64,000 bases of DNA, taken from assembly GCA_033980235.1 (NCBI GenBank), contig CM067065.1:3167847-3231846 (forward strand), given 5' to 3'. Positions 21,691 to 33,959 of the stretch are shown here, piece after piece. The notes under the pieces were generated by a model. That model was not told the origin of the DNA and ran no database searches. It worked only from the letters and a program-made list of their open reading frames with translations. The position numbers and the translations under genes were made by a program. Source of the stretch: Diadema setosum. Taxonomy: Eukaryota > Echinodermata > Echinoidea > Diadematoida > Diadematidae. The number at the start of each line of letters is the position of its first letter. Within the stretch, counting starts at the first letter, position 1.

Positions 21691-23715
21691 TGATTATAAG
21701 TTTGGAATCATACAACAAATAAAAACATATGTTTTAGGAAGTTTTTTTCTATTCTGTGATTAGGTGAGATCCCATTCCCTGTGTATAATCATGTACAAAC
21801 TCTTCACTTTCCATTCTGATAAACTTTGAAAGGACTCAGCTACTGCAGTCAAAGATGCTAGCAGTCACAAATTGTTTATTTTATCCATGTACGAAATTTC
21901 AACTTAATCACAAAATCTTTTTATTAATTCTGCTGCAGAGGTATACATCTATTTTGTACTCTTGCACTGTATCACGGTGACTTCAATCACTTCAGTAAAG
22001 TCAACTTCAAAGCCTCTGTCTCAGTAAACATTTTACAAGAATATGTAGGTGTTTCTTTTTTATTATTCATATAGATTAGGAGAGCCCGTCTGTAAGGAAT
22101 TTCAAAACATTCTAATCCTAAAGTCTGATCTTTCAGTATTTTTTTTTCAATTTATATACTCTGTGTTAGCAGAATCTTCGATAGTTTCCTGAGGTATATG
22201 ATATATATTTATAAATAAACAGATATGTAGTGTATGTTTGTTTGTTTTTTTTTTAATGAAGAGCATGCTTCCTAAGGCGCAAAAAGCCATTGGAAATAAT
22301 GGATTTAGCGCCTTTGGAAACAAGCTCTTCACAGGTACTAATAAAACAGCAAAATAATAATTTTAACTCCTACAAAGTCAAAAATTAGACAATGATTCTG
22401 TTTATTTTAAAAATCAACTTACAAGACACTAAGATAATAATAACTAACTCAATTATTTTACTGTTTTTACCTCAATGTGTAAAGTACCTCAATTCGGCCT
22501 GTCTTGGCTGCCATGGTACTGATCTTTTAAACCATTATGATAAATAAAAATATAAATAGATAAATAAATACATACATACATATTGAATAAACAAATGGCA
22601 TGACCATTAAGTTCAACGCCGTTTTGGTAGAGATAAAAAGACAATATCTTTAAATTGATGAGTCTATTGCACAGCTTGCTGTCAATTTTCATATAAATGA
22701 GATGGTGATGGAGCATTTTGCATTTGAAAACTGATACTGCTAGGAAATCACTTCTTCATGAAACCGAATATCACATTTGATTTTGTCTACAGAGCGAAGA
22801 TCTTGGAGGACTGGCCCGGATTTCACAAAAAAAAAAAATCTAATCTAAGAAAAAAGAGAGACTAAAACACACCGTATGAATGTAGTATTCATCTTTTAAT
22901 TTTTTTTTTTTACAATAACTAATCTTTATAGTGTAACTTTCATGCGGTTCCATGATACATCAATTGTAAAATCTGTGTAAAACATAACATGTCTTTGTGT
23001 TGACTTGGAAATCTGTTAGCACTTTTATATCACTTGTTATTTCTGATTCATTGACGAAAGTATCCACCCAGCCCACTTGACCTAACAGTCACGTGTTGGA
23101 GGCACACATATCAGTTTAGATTTACTATTTGATATACCAGTCTCTCCATTGAGTATGGATTCAGTCAGAGTATAATAACATTATTGCTCACGCCGAGGCA
23201 CCTTCATTAGATACAATGGTCATGGTAATTGCTAGGGAGTAGGTCTTGAGGTCTTGTCCCCAAGAGGGGAGAGTCCAGAATGACCCCATCTGACAATGTG
23301 AGGGTTAGATATAAGAGATGAGTCTTTGATGTACGAATTAGTTTGTTTACATGTAGCAGAACTGGACTACGAACTGACTCTGGAACTGTAAATACAGGAG
23401 TCTGAATTACTTGCAGAACAAAAGAAAGGATTAAGTATTACGTTCATTGCGGATTACTAGAGGAAGGAGTATATTGTGATGGTGGGCTTTAACATGGGAA
23501 GTTTGCTTGGGAGTGTGACGACATTGTTGATGAAAGGATGTAAGAACTATTAAACTGTGGGAATTATAAACAGGGGTTGGAGTGGGCTTTATCTCTAAAT
23601 GCATTAATGGTTAAGGTCCTAATTTCCATCTTACACTATGTACGTATTGTCAATCTATTTTTGCATTTTTCCCTTTTCACTGTATTGCTGATGTGTGTGT
23701 CATTGTATTTAATAT
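21691..23715. other. Unannotated AT-rich sequence
   Basis: No gene or delimited repeat is supported over this 2 kb. Short A/T runs occur near 22233 and 22829. Confidence 0.35.
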
Positions 23716-26000
23716 GTGACCCGCTACAACAAAATGATCCTAAAGTCGGGAGAGGTCGATTATTTGAAAATTGCATGATGAAATCCCCGAATCTTTCTGC
23801 TTTAAATTGATATATAACACATTTTATAAAAATAATCGGCTGCGGGGAGATCGATGTTTAACCCTATTAAAGGTAGGGGATACCTTTTACAGACCCCCCA
23901 AAATGCAGCGAAACATTAAATATGAACCTCAGGGGACTTGTATAGGCCACTGCTGAGAAATTTGGAAGTCAACAATTATCTACAATTTGAATAATGCACA
24001 AAACTCAACTACTCAGTAGTTCTGTGTGTCAGCCACACTTAAGCCTTTTTGTTGCAGTCTTCTGTATCTTGTATCTATAAACACAAATCTAAAAGTATAA
24101 GAGCTGATGTAATAACATATAGAGTGTGTGGCAAGAATGTATATAGAAATGTTTGTAAGTTTTGATGAACTTTCTTCACAAAATATACATGACGGACACA
24201 CATGCAGTGCATGGGTCTGCAAAGGTAGCCTAGTAATGTACTGGAATTTACGGTGAGCCCCGAAAAAAAATTCAATTCAAAATCTAACGGTCAATAAAAA
24301 TGTACTAAATGTTACCTTCCACTTTCAATACTTTATGGTAGTTTCTAAAATGATACTCTCTTTAACATACCACTGTATTTATACAACTCTTCATTAAAGG
24401 CATGCAAATGGGATTCCCTACCTTTAAGCCCAAGCTATTTTGATCCCTCGCAGGCCCAAGGGGGGGGGGGGGGCACATTGTGCCCCCCCCTATATAACTT
24501 GTTTTATTATTTGATGTATCATCGTCATATTTGGCACGTCGGTAGAGTAACTCATACTCTACATGACCGCACATTTGAATTTTCACAAGGTCACCAATGG
24601 AGGGCGCTATTTACAAAAATATAAAGAAATACATAGGAAATATGCTAAAATCATGATTTTTCGGTATAATTTCTTTATCCCCATTATGTGTCTTATTATA
24701 GACCAATCATTTTCATATTTGCCACAAATGATAAGCAAGTGGAATTTTGTTATTTGTTATGTTTGAAATTTCTCAAGGTCACCACATGGGGGCGCTATTC
24801 ATATCGACATAGTGATACATTGTGAGACCTGAGATGAAATGTTTGGGATGGGTACATGTATAGTTATGACATTTCATATTTGCATAATAGTGGAATTTTG
24901 AGATTGCAAATCGATAATATGATAAACAAATGATATTGGAGGCATAACTTGGGTGAAGGAATCAAAATAACTGAAAATATAAGGGCAGTCTGTAGAAAAT
25001 ATTATTGTTTTCATTAATCTCTATTATATCTATTGTTTTATGCCTTTGTCACATAAAAACAAAGGAAATAATAAGAAAAACTTTCCAGGACCATAATCAC
25101 TTCAAATTTTGCTTCTTCAACAAATTTCAGCCAAGAAACACCCATTTCATCCACTGTAATGCTGTGAAATGAAATGGGAACAGAAAAAAGATGCAAAATC
25201 TGACTGACATGGTTGTCAGTTTATGGTTGCCATGGCAACCAGCAACATCAAATAGAGCTAGATTATATATCAAAATGTTGGCAATAAGATTTTAGGAAAA
25301 GTCACCAAATTTGGTTGAAATCGGATTAAGGACGAAGGAGTGGCAAACGGAAATCTGGTAGCCCCCTTTGGGCTTTATAGGGTTAAAAGAGAGTATGTCG
25401 AGACGTCTGGGAAATCACTGTTTCGAGAAAAGCGCCCTAAAAGTTCTCCTTACGACGCAATCACAATCAAGAGACACGCAAGTCAGTATTCACCTCCGGA
25501 CAATAAAAGGTAAGCCCTAGCAATCCCCGAAATGCTCATTCAAACACAGCGTCGGCGGTCTCCTCACCGACCAATCAGTGACCAGGATGTCAGGAGAAGC
25601 GGCTAGGCATAGCGCATCCCGCCCGCACGCACCAGTCGACTGAGCAGTGTGCGAGCTTCACGCTTCGGTTAGCGGCAAGCAGAAAACTGACCAATGAGAT
25701 CACTCTGGTCTTTGTTAGGGGCGGAGCCTATGTGTGGCGCTCAATCCAAATTTTCGAACCAGTTTCTGCTTCGTTGAAACGCCAAAAAACATGGCCCAGA
25801 AAAACGCTTTTTTTGGGTCCTTCTTTTCATCATTTTGCTTCAAAATTTCGACAGATGATAGAAGACATGTCAGACTCTAATAATAATGTCAAATTCAGAA
25901 AATCGTAAGTTTTGACCAATTTTGATGCTATAACTTCAAACTCGATTTTCACGGCTTCGACTATACGCGACTTAAGGACCATTTTGTTGTAGCGAGTCAC
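23716..26000 (+). mobile_element. TIR element with GTGACCCGCTACAACAAAAT ends, copy 1
   Basis: It starts GTGACCCGCTACAACAAAAT and ends with the mirrored, slightly diverged GTTGTAGCGAGTCAC. The same two sub-terminal regions occur, inverted, at 49708-57124. The conserved interior (about 25387-25900) is GC-rich with CCAAT-like and GGGGCGGAGC motifs, like a compact promoter. It is split by a TTAA element (23862-25382). No transposase frame. Confidence 0.8.
23862..25382. mobile_element. piggyBac-like non-autonomous element, 1.52 kb
   Basis: The ends CCCTATTAAAGG and CTTTATAGGG are flanked by duplicated TTAA at 23858-23861 and 25383-25386. Across the site the host repeat (compare 56950-57020) is continuous once the element and one TTAA are removed. 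It contains a G-run facing a C-run near 24463-24490 and no long open frame. Confidence 0.8.
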
Positions 26001-26016
26001 AGTTTTGAAACACCTA

Positions 26017-26018
<2 letters not shown>

Positions 26019-26054
<36 letters not shown>
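26019..26054. repeat. (TA)n microsatellite
   Basis: Pure TA tract at the left edge of the 4.16-kb TIR element. Confidence 0.95.
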
Positions 26055-26056
<2 letters not shown>

Positions 26057-29000
26057 GTGAGAATTTTGAACGATGTACAATTGCCAATTTTCGTACCTTA
26101 TGACATTCTTTCCCTTAGAACACGCCAGGATGATCTAAGAAACCAGATTTTTTAATGTCATCTCAAAGATTGGTAAATTTCCTTTCAGGAAATATATTGT
26201 TTGGTTGACTTTTGCCTGATATTTTTCATTTCACAAGGACTTAAAGAGTAAAAATACGGTAAAAACGCATTTTTTCACAATAATTTTTGTTTTTCAAACT
26301 AATGACGTGCATTTTTAATGGTACGTGGCATCTAATATCTGACCATGTTCTGGATCTGTCATATCATGGGTATGTACCACAAAATTATAAGAACTTTATG
26401 AGCACGTATAAAATTACATAGAACAATTAAAATATCAAAGTCCTAAACAGACGAACGTCCGTGATGCTTTTATTTCTATCGCTGCTGCAAATTCTACTTT
26501 GTTGTCCCAATTGTAACGTATACGAAGATTTGGTGTTCCACCTAATGAACATATCCTGCAAAAATTGTACGTCTGCTGGCTGTACATGGGACGTAATATT
26601 CTTTTATGCAAAATTATACTCAGTTTTCGTCACGGACGTGCTTCCGCTATTTTCTAAATAAAGATCGTAGCCCATGGAACGTTATTGGCGATATTGTTCT
26701 GAGTTGTAATCAACTAAGATCTAGCAACACGATAATATGTTTGTTTCGAGTTTCTGTCCATCCTTTGTCAAATAGGAACCGAAATTATATTTTTAGACGA
26801 ACCTCCAAGAAAAAAAAAAGAACGTCCGTGATGATTAAAACGTTTTCGAGTAAGACACCATCTTGCTTTGATGGCGAAGGTGCATTTTACCTTTGGCTCT
26901 CTAGCCGAGGAGCTGCATGCCATTTTTGGAGCGGACTGAGGTTCGTCCGCAGTTTTCGGACCATGCAATTCACCCCAAAACCAAGCAAATAATCAATATT
27001 TTCTCTGAAAATTCACCTCCTGATCCTCCTCTGAGCAATACATATGTTGTAAGGATGTCAAATTTCTTATAATTAGCATTGACAATACCTTTTCAAATTT
27101 TTGAAAGAGTTAGGAAGGCTAGGTACTATCTGCCGATAAGTTATCCGTCCTGGAACATGACCCTAGTAGTAGAACGAACGTCCGTGATAATTCCAGAGAA
27201 CGTCCGTGACGTATGCAATCCCTCCGATAGGGATAAGTTGTTCCAAAAGTGTCCTGTATTCTTTAAAACTTTTGGCTCGAATAGCGACAAATAAAGTTTT
27301 ACAAAGTAGAAAATGAGTTTAGAGCAGTAGTTTCAGAATTTTTAAGGCGTTATGTGATCATGATGAACAAACAATTGAAATTTACTCACAATTTTACGCT
27401 TGTTTTCCCTCTTATTATACAAAAAACAGCTAAACACTTAAAACAAAGTTATAGGAAAATGGAATTTTGCGTAATCTGTAATTTCTGTGCGTTTGAATTT
27501 CTTTCTAATGAGGTTCTGGAGACAATTTGTAATGTTACAGGTTCTGAAAGTTTCGCTCACGGACGTTCTGTCCGAGAAAAGAAATTTCTGACAATTACAA
27601 ATATATCACTGCACATAAGATTAATGTTAGTTGAAAATATTACCCAATCACCGCGCCGCTCATACCCGAAAGTGAATAGCGTTCAGCACTCAATTTACCT
27701 GTAATAACAAACGGAAACGTTTTTTTTTTTTTTTTTTTTTTTTTTTCACGGATGTTCGTTGGTTGAATAAGTCAGTGGATTACATAGTAGGAGAAAGAGG
27801 ATATCAGTGCCACTTTTTAGTGACAGGTGCTCTAAGTGTTTATCTTTTGAGTATGGTAGCTGCCGTCTCAAACAGAACACATCCAGTTTTGGTCTCCATA
27901 ACGGACGTTCGCTGTAATTGTAATGATACTAAATGCCTTAATTCATTCTATTTTTCTCTTCATGACAATTTTTCTCTAATTCCCTCAATAGCCTGAACAT
28001 GCTGCGACCAAACAGAAAACAAAAACAAAACAAAACAAACCAAAACAAATCCGAAAAGTGCTACGCAATCACATTCAGGATAATGACGGAAGAAGTCTGT
28101 AATGGGCATGTGTTTAATAAGAAACGGAAAAGTTTCAAAAGGACGTGGAAGCAGTTGAATGAAAATGACTGAGAAACAGAGAAGGGATCGAGCTCCAACA
28201 CACAGAGAAAAGAATTGCCAGTGCACTCCCGTTATACCAAATTCCTCTGGAGAAGTTTTTGTTTGTTTGTTTATGTTTTTTATTAATCGAAATGCCGTCA
28301 CAAGCGAACAAAAATCATGCACTATACAATTATTGTCTGATGAAAACACACAAATCCTCCGCTTATCATCACGTGGTGTTGTTTTATACTCATCATCGAA
28401 AAGCAATATTCATTTGTTATTTTTTCCAAGATTTTTTTTTTCATTTTACATTTGAGAGACAGAGAGATCGTCAATTTGTTTGTGCTTTTGTGCAATACTT
28501 TGAAAAAACATGTTAAGAAAAGTAATGATTAAGAATAGGTTTAAGGTTGCACTTTGATACGTTTGCTCTTCCAAAGATTCGTTACTCCGATGTCCAAAGG
28601 TTTGTTATTCCAAAATGAAAAAAAAAATGTAGTCAATTCAGGATGTTTGTTATAAGAAATGTTCTTCGAAAAATAGATATTAAGGATCATTATTTTTAAG
28701 TCCGTTCTTCTAAAAGTGGATTGGGCCTGATATTCGTTTAGGTGAAAGCGGTTATTATGAGGTTTTGACATTGGAGGATTTTAGTTGTTAACTTGTTTCT
28801 CCACATTTGGATAAGCGAACATAATTTTTCATGTTCCAATTAATAAGCCTTTCGGTTAACCTTCGGAGATTCCTATCATTTACCGAATAAAAAAGCTCCA
28901 TAATTACACGAACTCTATCAATTTTCGTATTGACAAACTGTATGAATAACGAGCCCCCGAAATGACGCGCTACAAAAAGTTTATTACAAACCATATTGTA

Positions 29001-30220
29001 TAATATCGAAGTCACAAACATCCATCCAAGTTATATGGACTTATTGTGTCTTGTTATGACGAAACTTCGCAGTATCGAACCTATTATCATTTCTGACTAA
29101 TATAATAACACAAATTCTCCTCGGTAACAGTGTGTAACACAAGGAGCAAACACAGAGGGATTTCTTCCTAACTTATTCGTTTGCCCTCCCCAGCTAAACT
29201 TCGTATTTCTATAACGGAGCACATTTCTGTTGTTTTTCTATATTAATTCTTTGTCATAATTTTAGCTGTGACCATGTTCGTTATATAAAAGCAAATTTTG
29301 CATTGTAGACTTTATATAACAAGTTTAGGACCTGAATATTTACTTCATGATAAAGAAATTTTGATAAATATATTCGTTCTCAAGGATGGACTACGTCACT
29401 GAGATTACACGTACGTTTGTACATTCATTTACGAGAGATGGAAAAATTGTTTTCATTGATTCCTCAGTATGAGAAGATAAACAAGCTTATATAATTGAGA
29501 ATTGGTAATATCTATTCAGGATTTTGTAGAGGAGTTTGTTCTCGACATGAAATTGCTGTTTGTTGTGAGTAGAATGCGTTTCCAAGTCAAGAGAGCTGCA
29601 TTGTTCAATATCTTGTTTGTTCCGAACGTCCGTGAGCTACATGCGAACCTCCGTGATGAAAACTATGCTATGTTTGTTGGGTTATAGAGACTGCCCAGAT
29701 GAGATACATCTTAAAAAGGTATATTATTATTTGGGAGTGAGGATTAAAGTATGGGATAGTGAAAGAACAGGTGAAAATATTGAGTTTCTGTAAAATGCGC
29801 GTAAAGTTAAGAAAGTGTTTAGCGGAAGAGCAATATTTCCACAGAAATTACGAATTTAGTCAAATCATCAGTCCAGTACAAGTTAAGAGTACAAGCTTAA
29901 TATTCTGCAATCACGTACACATGTCCCTCGAGATATTTCGTTAGGATTTTGAACTGAATCAGATCTTTGGAAACAATGTTAAATGGTATTCAAATGTATG
30001 TGCAGTACTATTCCTTACGGACGTTCGCTGCTCTGGACATGGTAAACTTCAGCGGTAAATAAAAACTTGTTTCTCTGGAGAAATCCTAGTATAATTGGGT
30101 TCATATTACAGCTTGAGTTATACTCTTTCAGGTAAGATGAATGATTTGGAGAATTTCCTACTTTTTGAATTTTGCCTTGTTTTCGCTCAATTGTACATCG
30201 TTCAAAATTCTGACCCATAT
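26051..30220. mobile_element. 4.16-kb TIR element with repeated GAACGTCCGTGA motif
   Basis: The two 33-bp ends (26051-26083 and 30188-30220), beginning ATATGGGT then AGAATTTTGAACGATGTACA, are inverted repeats with one mismatch. (TA)n borders both sides. Inside, the 12-mer GAACGTCCGTGA or its complement occurs eleven times with at most one mismatch: forward at 26453, 26820, 27176, 27198, 29634, 29645; reverse at 26630, 27557, 27746, 27899, 30015. Six are exact. No transposase is recognised. Open frames here (up to 148 codons) show no family. It is most likely a non-autonomous DNA transposon with many protein-binding sites. Confidence 0.75.
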
Positions 30221-30756
30221 ATATATATATACATATATCACAATTACATAACACATCGATGATACCAAAGAGACGTATAGGAAACACGAAGTACTTGTCA
30301 CCTCATTTATCGTCATGTTGGAATCAAATTCAAATTTTAAGTATAAAGAAAGACGCAAGAATGTAGGAGAGTGGTCTTTAACTTTAAACAAAATCGTTTT
30401 CATACAGCTCTGAGTGCAGCCGTTTTTTTCTTTACTTTACTTAAATAAATCAATGAAGGACAATTTCACTTGGAACATTTCGAGACTCTCCTTACTACAC
30501 GTACTATGGGTAACACCCGTCAGAAATGTAAAGAAATATCAACAAAAAGTGTGAAATTGCCAGTATCCGTCTGAGCCCCACCCAGTCAACAACCCGAGGT
30601 CAACCGAGTCAATCTTAAGTTTTTCATATTTTCTGAAAGAGCTATCCTTCTTCTACATTAGTCTTATTTTGGGTCATAACATGATTGTTTACGTGTCTTT
30701 TTACCAGTTTTTCAACAGCCAATGTTTGGTGGAAGGGTAGAATGATCGGTTACATC

Positions 30757-30945
30757 TCATAATTCCGAAGGTTCGTTTTTTCCGAAGGTTCTTTTAGTCC
30801 GAAGTTTCGTTATTCCGAAGGTTCGTATTCCGAAGATGCGTTATTCCGGAGGTTCGGTAATCCGAAAATGAAATAAGGTTCGTTTTTCCGAAGGGTTATT
30901 AATCTGAAAATGAAACAAAGCTCATTATTCCGCAGATTCTTTACG
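30757..30945 (+). repeat. Tandem TTCCGAAGGTTCG repeat
   Basis: Units of roughly 16-19 bp built on ATTCCGAAGGTTCGTT repeat about nine times with drift. A more decayed relative may lie at 28556-28640. Confidence 0.75.
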
Positions 30946-31034
30946 GACCCATTAATACAAAATATGCAGAGAGAGGTAACAAGTCACGTATGTTTATTTT
31001 CTTCTTCTCTTATTTTCGTATTTTATGGAACAAG

Positions 31035-31327
31035 TTATCGGTGAGCACACAAAAAAGGTAATGTTACTGCGAGGATGCGACACAGAGTACGCCACTGGTT
31101 GCGATCAAATCACATCAACATATTTTCCCAGCGCCGTGCTATCAGGCATTCCCACGTAAGATCGCTTCTGGTTGACCTTTGATGAGGGTCGTCTCTGGAT
31201 CGGTCACCATGGTAACCAGGTCCCCATCATCAACTGGACAGACCCTGCCCCTCTCCTTATCAACTACATTGGCGTGTGGACAGGGTGGGGCTCAGAAGGA
31301 TTCTGGAAATTTCACTCCTTCTGTTGA
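31035..31327 (+). pseudogene. Locus C: lone FAMeT C-terminal exon with nonsense codon
   Basis: A good acceptor (long pyrimidine tract, AACAAG ending 31034) opens a phase-1 exon reading VIGEHTKKVMLLRGCDTEY. It continues SAVLSGIPT, a TAA stop at 31157-31159, then DRFWLTFDEGRLWIG and IGVWTGWGSEGFWKF, ending at TGA 31325. The TAA stands where locus A has the Tyr codon of TYDHF. C is closer to A (shared NQVPI, NYIGVWTGWGSEG, SFC end) than to B. No EGF or FAMeT-N partner exon was found between 20.6 and 31.0 kb, so this is probably a decayed tandem duplicate of A. Confidence 0.8.
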
Positions 31328-31410
31328 ATTTAGGCCAGCATGCAAATGTGTTTTTTGTGTTTTTTGTTTTGTTTTTGTGACCATCATCTGGCAGTTACAT
31401 GACATTTGCC

Positions 31411-31411
31411 A

Positions 31412-31472
<61 letters not shown>
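31411..31472. repeat. (TA)n microsatellite
   Basis: About 60 bp of nearly pure TA, 84 bp beyond the locus C exon. Confidence 0.95.
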
Positions 31473-31476
<4 letters not shown>

Positions 31477-31489
31477 CTCTTGGGGTTAT

Positions 31490-31794
31490 TATGCCAAGCC
31501 CGACACGTTTGCCCTTCAGCACGGCACTTTATCCACATTGCTGCTCTCCACCCAGGAGTATAAATGGGTACCCGGTAGGATGAGAAAGCTTATGTTGGTT
31601 GATCAGCATGTGCGCGCCTGTAAAATGGCTGCGACTGGCTGGAATGCTCCCCAGGGAGTGGAGAATGAGCACTGTTAGTGCTGGTTGGAAATAATGTATC
31701 CAGTGACCGGGGTAATAATAGTCTGTAAAGCGCATTGAAACCCTGAAGTGTGTGTGAAATGCGCTATATAAAAAACAAACAAACAAACAAACAA

Positions 31795-31798
<4 letters not shown>
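31490..31798 (+). mobile_element. SINE or LINE 3' fragment with (AAAC)n tail
   Basis: A unit-like sequence with GGGTACCCGGTAGGATGAG, then AAAGCGCATTGAAACCCTG, then GAAATGCGCTATATAAAA, ends in AAACAAACAAAC. The GCGCTATATAAA tail is typical of deuterostome SINE/LINE 3' ends. No A or B box is seen, so it is 5' truncated. (TA)n borders both sides. Confidence 0.6.

Positions 31799-31857
<59 letters not shown>
31799..31857. repeat. (TA)n microsatellite
   Basis: About 58 bp of TA, directly after the SINE tail. Confidence 0.95.
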
Positions 31858-31859
<2 letters not shown>

Positions 31860-31860
<1 letters not shown>

Positions 31861-33706
31861 TAGAAAAAATACCATTAACAACAATACAACCTCTTCAAGC
31901 GTGAATATTATGCAACTTTTAGACCTTATGCATCTAATATTTCATAATTATGATTGTTGCCCTCTAGTTGAGTTAAACGATTGAATGAAGGTCAATCGAG
32001 TGAGTATTGGTCTACTTTTGGGGTTATTGTTGTTGTGAAAGGAGCATTATGATGCATAGGCCTACAGTGTCAAAACAAACGCGATTTCAAGATAGAAAAC
32101 GTTGTAGAAAGTTTTTTTTTATATCATATTTTATACTTGACGTGCTTTCAATTGCCGAGGACACACAACTGCAAAATATATGAGTCACTTGGCAGGCCTA
32201 TATGATCCCCAAACATTCAGGGAATTCAAGATAACGCGCAACATCGCTTTCTGAGATCGGTGGGATCAACGAAGCGTGGAATAGCGCGCTGAACATTGCT
32301 TCGCGTTCTCTTTACAGCCATTTTTTAAAATCAAATTTTAGAAATGCTCTTGAGAGTTCCCGATTGTGATACACATACACTGTTGTACTTGAGTGAGCTG
32401 CAAGGCCTGCTTATATTCACAACTCAGTATGATAAGGATTACCAGTATGTCGTATGGTATAATGGAAGGAATGAAGTGTCTGTTTATTGTTACTACTGAC
32501 TCTTTTGCCATGTAGGCCTATATACTGCTGCTCCACAGCCACATTTACTTGAATTATACTTCCAAGTGTCAAGAATGATAAACACATGTCAATACTAAAG
32601 TGACATGGCAACGAATTACTGCACTACAGATTTACAGAGTGAAAACGACGCACAGAGGCAAAATAGTTCTAAGACAACTTAGGCATCAAACTGCGAAGTT
32701 GTTGCATGAATAAAATTATGTGAAATCTGTATTTCTCATGTATGAACTTAGAATTTGCTGTATTTTGTGCAAAATCATTGAAGAACAAAACTAGTGAATT
32801 TGTTGATTACCAACATTTTTCGCACTTTTAGTATACATGTTCTTCACTTTGATCACTTCTGTTTCTTTTGTACTATACTATGTATGATTACTAAAGGTCC
32901 TCAATTGTTGTACAGTCTTTTCATTAAAGCGTATTCACTATGTTCTATTTACCTCATTCTCTGTTACCAAAAGAAGTGAAACATATGTTTTGTCGGAAAA
33001 ATGAAATTAAAACAATTGAATACTTGGTCATGATTAAGACATTATTAGGCTTGTACACCTAGCGATGCCGCTCCCATTGGTCAATCGATGGCTTCAGGTT
33101 TACTCACATTCCCAGAGTTGGCATACGAGGAGGAGAAATAACAGTGTTGACTGAAAGTCAGTTAGATATAATAATCTTTGATTCCCAAATCGTTACATAA
33201 TTTTAAATAATTAAGATGCCTCTGAGTTGAATTATAAGCAGAAAAAGTTCCATGTCATAATTAGTATGTATAAAATAATCATATCGTCCACCAAGTTTTA
33301 TAGTGTTTTTCATGGCCTCTGCTCATCAAACTTCCTGATTACATGTGATTTCAATATGGACTCATCTACTATTTACTGAAATCGTCAGCCTAAAACATGA
33401 TTCGAAATTATGAATGAGATAACTCATAATGGGATCATGTATTAGATCTCATGGAGATGGCACCGTGGAACTTTGTAATACAGTACTAGTGTTATGGCAT
33501 GTATAATTATCTAAATATTCAGCAGTAATGAGTGAATTGACCCTTCCTAGTATTAAGGACACATTAGTAATTAACGGGAATTTGAAGTCAGTAAATCCTC
33601 AAGAGTTTTTTTTTTTCTGTTCAGATACTCACACTATGTTAAGCCTCGTATATCCGCTGGTTTTCATGCCGATAATATGCATAATAATAACAACATATAT
33701 ATATAT
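31860..33706. other. Unannotated sequence
   Basis: No gene or repeat family is recognised. Open frames are under 85 codons. Confidence 0.35.
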
Positions 33707-33954
33707 GAAGAGTTTGTTCGCAAAAACCGATAAGTCCATTTTTGAAGATTTTGAAGTACGGTCTCCGTCATAAAGTACAATATCATGCCTTTTAAATGAT
33801 ATATTGGTCACTAGATATCAAGGTATATTTTTTGATGTTATGGTCAAAAGAAGCTAAAATTTCCTTATTATTCTCTTTATTTTTCTTGACCTTGAATCGC
33901 ATATATCTCTATTTGGCAAATATGGACTTATCGGTTTTTGCGAACAAACTCTTC
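33707..33954 (-). mobile_element. GAAGAG-type MITE, copy 3
   Basis: Full-length, both termini intact, bordered by (TA)n on the left and ATAT on the right. Interior marker ACGGTCTCCGTCATAAAGTA. Confidence 0.92.
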
Positions 33955-33959
33955 ATATA

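Noticed and set aside
27960..28406. 148-codon minus-strand frame in the 4.16-kb TIR element
   Set aside because: No transposase motif, low-complexity C-terminal hydrophobic run, and A/T-rich codon use. Not enough to call a gene.
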